From Tetranychus cinnabarinus (taxonomy: Eukaryota; Arthropoda; Arachnida; Trombidiformes; Tetranychidae): 64,000 bases of DNA. Position 1 is the stretch's first letter. Each line of letters opens with the position of its first letter. The position numbers and the translations under genes are program-made. The notes beneath the pieces were generated by a model. It had not been told where the DNA came from. It was given only the letters and a program-made list of their open reading frames with translations, and made no database searches. The stretch spans positions 4,154,001 to 4,218,000 of the forward strand of contig WHVY01000005.1 of assembly GCA_022266195.1 (NCBI GenBank). The letters are read 5' to 3'. Of this stretch, positions 57,660-64,000 are shown piece by piece.

Positions 57660-58045
57660 CTTGAGTTTTGAGATTCTAGAAAACTTGATAATCGTCAGGG
57701 TTTGCCGAAAATCCAAGTGAATTGTAGAATAAAGAAACAGCTTTAGTTGATAATACATTCTGAATCGAATCGAGAAGTTGCTTGAACTTTGAAATTGCCT
57801 CCTTTTCCCTTCACAGCTCGTCCATTATCAGCAAATCCTCACCACATTCACAGATGAAAATTCAATTAATAGATCTTTAAATTGGAAATAATTAGTCGCC
57901 ACATTACTGCGTCAAGAATCCAATCCATCACATCTTGATTCATCGGAATTATTGAAAGTATTATAAGTATCGCATGGTAACTTTACACCAAGAGTTTCTC
58001 GAGTCCCATCCATCATCAGATTATCGGGATTACCAAAGATATAGC
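57660..58045 (-). pseudogene. Candidate eroded gene in two frames (unrecognised)
   Basis: On the minus strand, about 58,045-57,925 reads GYIFGNPDNLMMDGTRETLG and continues to SDESRCDGLDS before a stop. About 57,805-57,665, in another frame, reads KEAISKFKQLLDSIQNVL and continues to SANPDDYQVF. Both segments have coding-like composition, and both end in stops. No known family is recognised. Confidence 0.3.
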
Positions 58046-61006
58046 CAGAGACAGTTCAATAAATCCACATCAGTATGATCACAGTAAACATTATGAACTA
58101 AGAATTAATGATGAGTTATATGATCAATAATTATCTAAAAATGAAAATCGAAACATTATATAAAAAATTGAAAATAAAATATTGAATAATTATTTTTAAT
58201 AGTGAAACACATGTTTGTTTTGCTCGATAATTAGCAATTGAGTCCTCGTTGTGGTAAAAAAAAGCTAATCTATTTGCGTAACCCATTTTTGTCTTCAACT
58301 TGCTTAGTGTTTAGCTTTTAACTCAATCAGTGTTTAGTTTTAATTTAACTTCAATCAATTAATTATTAATTAATGTGTCTTTGCCACATTTACGTGATGA
58401 CTTTATACACTTTTATTACAAAATAACGTTTTTTGGTCCATTCAACTTCCATTTATTTGGGTAAGTTTATCCACAGAAGTACTGGTCATTGAGTTTTCTT
58501 CTCTTTACTGTATTTCCCATCACTTCAAATCTTTTACTTTTGAATACTTACCAATTGATTTTCAACTCTTCCTGATCATCATAGCCACCATGATGATGAT
58601 CATCAACATTAACCATCACAAGCTTCCTCCATTAACCTCTCCATTGTTGCAGTTTTAAGTAGACCATAAGGGAAAGAGAAAAGAAAAGGTAACCAATCAA
58701 TTGATCTTCTTTGTTTGTCCCTGGAAAACGATTCAGAAGCCAGGATCGTTGGAAACTTTACTCCTGTTAAATCTAAAAAGAGACACCATGAAAGGGAAAA
58801 AAATCAATTCTATGGAACCATCTTAGGTTGTGAAGAGCTAAGTATGATAAAGAGTTTGACATTACTATTAGACAAATGTAAGCCTTAGGATTGTTGTATC
58901 ATCTTTTTCCTCCCTACCTTTGCATCTTCATCTACAAGTTCAGTCTTTTGCTAAAGTACATCTTCCTTCCTTTTCTTTTTTTGTTCAGCTTCTTGTCAGA
59001 CTTGTTTCTCTTTCACCATCATCTTCTTCTTCTTTCCACTGATTTCGGTAAACCAATAAATTAACCCCTGAATAAGATTTTCTTTCACTTTCTTCTGCTC
59101 TCTCTAGCTTTTCCTCAGACCAATTCTCATTATTATTATCAACATCTTACTTGTTAGTCCAGCATTCTCTTTACTCTACCTGCTAATCTCATCCATTAAT
59201 AACATTATCTTCCCTAGATAAAGGTTCATGTTCTTACTATTACTCTATGAAAAACTTTCGACATAACCTTTACCTTCTATATTTGCTACACTGACCTTGC
59301 TTTGTAATACATTTTGTGCAACAAATTTTATGCCCATCCTTGTTAGCTGCTTTATCATTATTATCATGATCGTCATTAACACGCAAAATACTAATACAAT
59401 TTTATTTATCACCCTTTCCTCTAGATCAAACCACTGTAAACACCTAGGAAACATATTTCATACTGAAATACCAGAAAAAGCATAATTTCAACTTGGCAAT
59501 TCCAATCAACTTACTAATTAACGAATTTCATGGATAATAATTGAGATGGATGAATTCATTTTCCAGTTAATGGGTCATTGTGATGCTAGAGGATCAACCC
59601 TGAGAAAATGATTGAGTTGCTTCTTGAGTTACCTTTGAATCAAGTATTTTTCGTTTACTATTAACTATTCTGATAACACTTTGGTTTGCTGTTGAAACTT
59701 GTTCATATTCAAGTGATCTTGATGAGAATTAAATGAGAAAAAGGAAATTAACCAGAATGAAAATCACAAGTGGCCAGGAGTAAAATTTAATGATAAAGGT
59801 AAAAGACGAATGTTGACAAATTTTACCATGAAAATTATTAACATCACTTGATGAAGTACATTTATATGAATAACCCGAGGGTTACTATTCATACATGTTT
59901 AACTCAAATAACCTGAATACCGACTTATCCATAAAGAATGTTACAAAGAGAATACAGAATGAGAATGTTAAAGATGATAACTTTAGTTAGAAAAAAAAGT
60001 GAAACAAATTCAATTACAGTCTTTCATCCCAATTTATTTAGTATTTTTCAATCAAATCAATTTTCATTTATTTTCAAACCAACCGAATGTCAATGTCAGC
60101 TTCAACCATCTATGAGCATCACCGTCTTCATTATTATTCTGAGTCTTAACTTCTGCATTCATGAAGAATCTTTCCAACATAAAAAAAGGTTGATATAATT
60201 TACAATTGCATTTGTGACTCCAATCAACAGTAGTTATCAAGGTTGATCAACCATTAAAAAGTCATTGACATGAAGACAATCAACTTTTGACTGATAGATG
60301 GCGTTCCTATTCAATTAGATTGTAATTAATTAACAATTTATTTTATCTTATCGAATAGTAATGAGAAAGTTATTTATGACTGTTTGAAGGTAACTAAATG
60401 AGTTTGCCTGTTAATTGTTACGATCAAAGAATCGTATAATTAAGATAAAGTGCATTAAAGATGAATATTTGATCAACAATTGATCGTTATTTTGCTCAAT
60501 TTTGAATCTATTAGCAATTTATCTTTTCCAGTTTCAATATTTAATTGTACATAAAATCTGGTTACTAAATTGTTTCTTTTGCTTTCTCTTTTGGTCAATA
60601 GATTTCAATAATGGATTACCAGGAATTTCAATCTATTAATGGTTAATTGTTTACTAAATGGACGCTCTTTACTAATGGTTCTCGACTAATCCATGGACAT
60701 TTGATCTGGCTCAAGAAATTATCTATTTTACACATTCTCTATTTATTAATTGACCAATTATAATTAGAGAGGATTTATGTCTCAATTAAGTATAATTTGC
60801 TCTTTGGACAATCTCACATTGCCCAGAGAAGTAAATTAAATTAGCTGTTGAAAGTAATGTCATTTGATTCCAATGTGATATTTCATCTTACATTACAATC
60901 AATTTTGACCAATTTCATCTAAAATAGGATTAGATCATTCAATTTAGATCATCAAATATCAGAATGGTATAAGTTTTTAAAAAAAATGAATCTCATTGTT
61001 GCCAAT
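58046..61006. other. Intergenic
   Basis: No supported gene. The region from about 58,880 to 59,220 is CT-rich (TCTTC runs). Short open frames at 59,245-59,485 and 59,938-60,198 occur on overlapping strands or without family similarity. Confidence 0.45.
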
Positions 61007-61038
61007 GATTTTCTGATTTTCTGATTTTCTGATTTTCA
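61007..61038. repeat. Short tandem repeat TGATTTTC
   Basis: About four copies of an 8-base unit. Confidence 0.8.
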
Positions 61039-61976
61039 GGAGAAAATGTTAATCTAATTCGATTAACTGTTAAATATCAAAAGACAACAATCTCTTTATT
61101 GATTGTTTCTTTTGGTAAGTAAATACGATTGATGATGTTGGAAAAGAGACAGAAGAATATAATGATTCTGAAGATTTTGATGGTGATAAGAGTCATGGTC
61201 ATGATAATGGATAAGCCAAACAAAAGATTTTCAGTTTCAGTTAATAATAACGAAAAGATTTAAAGGAAATTATATTATCAGGTAAACTTCCGTTTATTTT
61301 TTGTTTCCTCAGAGACAAACAAATAATCAAAGATTAACTGTATAATCGGATGTAATCAGGACTAAATGAAGATCAACAATTTAATGTTGCCATTAAATTG
61401 TTGAAAAGTGAAAGTGAAAATACATTTAGTTTTGATGAGAAGCCGAAAAATAAATCAAACTCAAGTTTCTTCCGATTTTTTATTCGAAGAATCGAGATTT
61501 TGATCAAGAGTTATTTATTCAATTTGATCACAATTTATCTACAATCAAGAATTCATATCCGGACTAATGGTTATTTCATTGATTGTTTCAATGATTATTT
61601 TTGGTTATAAATCAATCCAAAAGATCATGATTGTGATACTTCTATATGTTTAATGATTCAGTTTCTATTGATGACAATCCCTAGCTGGAATGGAAACCTT
61701 AGTTGGGTTTCCCCAAGAAGCTTTCATCAAGCAATATATGGAAGCAATGGAAAAAAAACAAGATAACCAATAATTATTCACATTTCATTTCATTCATAAT
61801 TATTTACTAAATTGATTCCATAACCTTTACATTCAAAATTCAATTCTCATTGTTAAAAAATAAAGATTCAATTCATTTGCTAAAAAAAGCCATAAAAATT
61901 ATTTCAAAAATCGCAAAAAAGCCAGCCGAAATTTTCAACAAAATTTAAAAAAAGCCATGTAGGCTTTGAAACGCGT

Positions 61977-62033
61977 TTGGCCCAGAGTGGACAAGTTTTG
62001 GCCCAGAGTGGACAAGTTGGCCCAGAGTAGGAC
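61977..62033. repeat. Minisatellite, about 20-bp unit, 2.7 copies
   Basis: Unit TTGGCCCAGAGTGGACAAGT at 61977-61996, repeated with small length changes to about 62,033. It is GC-richer than its surroundings and follows a hairpin-like AAGCCATGTAGGCTTT at about 61,951-61,966, so it may be the edge of a mobile element. Confidence 0.75.
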
Positions 62034-64000
62034 TTTTATATACTACTAATATTGTTTAATTAGTGCAAATTTAGACAAATTATTGTTAATTTTAAGATCT
62101 ATTAGTATTACAATCAAGTTAACCAAACCTTCACTTTCCAAGTAAATCCATGAATATGAATCAGTTTATTAATAAATAACAAATTGATCATTATTTACTT
62201 TTGAAGTTGTCAACATTTTGACCTAAATTATCATCTGTTCATCTGTGAATTGAAATTTAAATAACAATTAACATTAATCATCATTCAAAGTCGTTTATCG
62301 ATCAATCAACCAGAAACAAAGTATTAATTGCGAGAGAAGCTGCAGTTTATTTCAATCAATTATCAAACAGAAGTGAAAGGAAAAACCGAGAAGTAAACTG
62401 ATGTTTCTATTAATAAGCAGAGTAGAGCCAAAAAAAAGTGTTCAAGTTAAAGTTTATGTTTAATTTTCACCCAAAAAATGGTGTTAATTGTTGAACGGTT
62501 ATTGATTAATGGTTAATCTTGATTGTGGCCTTACTGACAATTAACCAGTAATGGCGATAACCCATTGTGACCCTAACCAAGGTCACTTTTTCGAGTGAAG
62601 GTTGAAAGAGCATGCGTAAGTTGCCTTCTGTTGTTGCTGTTGTTTGACAATCAAATATTCAATTTCTCTTCATCTTGTTCTGCACCTTAATTCATCTTCT
62701 CTTATCATTCTTCATCTCATCTTACTTCATCTTCATCTTCTTAGTGATAATCATTTTCCTTCATTTTACCTACATTATTCTGTGATTTGTTGAAATTCAT
62801 ATGTCTATTAGCAACTGTGATCTCTCCTGTTACCCAATTTATAACAACTGTACATCAAGCTCTATCATCAAGTTGCTCTTCAACTTTAAACCTGGCTCCT
62901 TAATTTCATCATAAATATTATATTTACATTCAGTGTTTAGATTGTCATTTGTTTACCAATTGTTGTACCAATTAACAAGATTGATCAAAGTCAATTTAAC
63001 CAATTAAAATTGATCTCAATCAAATTATTCTCATAGAAAAGGATTATCTATTTCAGAATAAGGTTAAGGTAAGATTGTTATTTTTTTTGTCATATCTTTT
63101 TCATTTCAATTATCCTAATTGCCCTAATTGACAGTTAATTGATTCAGTACTACATCGAAGCTCAATCAACAAATCAACAATTTCGTGTGCTACTAATTGA
63201 AATGGTTCAATGTTTAAACTTTTTAGGTTCAAGATTCCCATCAAATTAGACAGTTTCTTTACCTCATCTTGTTATCAAACCATGTTTGCCTAACCGAGTT
63301 GTTGAATATCTTCTTCCACGATTAACTGTTCATTATTTATGTTCAACTGAGCGAGTGTATGTGACTATTTTACTCAAATTTGAAATCACATTGAACTTCT
63401 TTCGATTCTCTTGGTTTTAACGGTTTTTCCCTTCTTTATGTAATCTATTAAGGCCAAGTTAAGGTCACATTAAATAGTCTGAGACTTTTGTTCGAGGTTA
63501 CTGAGATGACTCTTACCATTGCTCAGTTAGTGTATTTCAATCACCTTGTAACCAAGAAAAAAGAGTAAACCTAGTGACTTGAAAATAGAAAGGCCAAGAA
63601 GAAAGAGTCAGTGACTCTTTCATTTGTCTTCTTTTCCTTTTTCCTCTTCTTTCCCTTTCGATTTCCTCTCCTTATCTCTTTCGTTTTTCTCCCTCTCTTC
63701 CTTTAAATTCAACTCTGAGACTGTCTCAATTGACTCACTCAACTTTCTATTTTTTACTTTTTCTTTCATAGATCAGAGAAGAGCGGGAGAGACAATAAAG
63801 CGTCTCACTATCTAACGATTTCAGATCAAAGTATATTTTGTCCTGAGCTATAAGAAGTTGAAGCAAAAAGGAAAGCGAGATTGAGGGAGAGAGGATGAGA
63901 GAAGAGAAAGGAAGAAAGAGAGTGAAAGAGCGAAGAATGATGAATTAAAATTGATATAAGGTAATCAAAGATTAAAGAAAGAGAGAAAGAGAGCCAGAAG
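62034..64000. other. Intergenic with mirrored polypyrimidine and polypurine tracts
   Basis: No gene supported. A polypyrimidine tract at about 63,628-63,702 is followed by a polypurine tract at about 63,865-63,930 and another at the window end. An open frame at 63,624-63,815 is only this tract translated. Confidence 0.5.

Noticed and set aside
63220..63240. GGTTCAAGATTCCC as a tRNA T-arm
   Set aside because: No matching acceptor stem, D-arm or anticodon arm around it; no tRNA gene found in the window by eye.

Overview
This is a eukaryotic, AT-rich window with short introns (GT..AG), TATA plus initiator promoters of arthropod type, and animal proteins (Cdc20, a Kv-beta subunit, a kinesin-13). 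An arthropod is clear. A compact chelicerate genome such as an acariform mite is my best guess, but that is inference.

Left third (1-19,700): three conserved genes, all on the minus strand. They are Cdc20/fizzy (1980-3786, 4 exons, 502 aa), a Kv-beta/Hyperkinetic-type potassium-channel beta subunit (4111-6770, up to 6 exons), and a kinesin-13 microtubule depolymerase (10454-13757, 6 exons, 684 aa). Exon phases close in all three. The space between and beyond them is low-complexity intergenic DNA with a broken mariner transposase at about 19,375-19,622.

Middle (19,684-54,324): an array of 12 near-identical inverted gene pairs, period 1725 bp. Each pair is two head-to-head copies of an intronless 50-aa secreted-peptide gene (24 copies, one with a lost start codon). 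The copies share a 561-bp divergent promoter block P and are separated by an 858-bp spacer S. Because the genes are inverted repeats, every P and S block lies between inverted copies. P is flipped in the last three pairs and S is flipped once, and a linked silent SNP flips with P. One spacer contains a 5' piece of the ribosomal protein S27 gene, with introns. Another spacer is split by a 13.7-kb Ty3/gypsy-type LTR retrotransposon with apparently identical 1016-bp LTRs and a 4-bp target duplication.

The retrotransposon carries gag-protease-RT-RNase H. It then has a 1256-bp tandem duplication around integrase, one copy of which holds a 963-bp non-autonomous Helitron/Helentron-like insertion. 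After integrase comes an unusual extra ORF of 998 aa with a RING-like finger, a second zinc finger and a DEDD-exonuclease-like fold that seems to have lost its acidic catalytic residues. The LTR is rich in short palindromes with a common centre.

Right part (54,325-64,000): no confident gene. It holds eroded coding-like fragments, a possible transposon remnant, minisatellites and polypurine/polypyrimidine tracts.

The most novel items are the flip-prone secreted-peptide array and the extra ORF of the retrotransposon. The high identity of the array and of the pol duplication means assembly error must be excluded.
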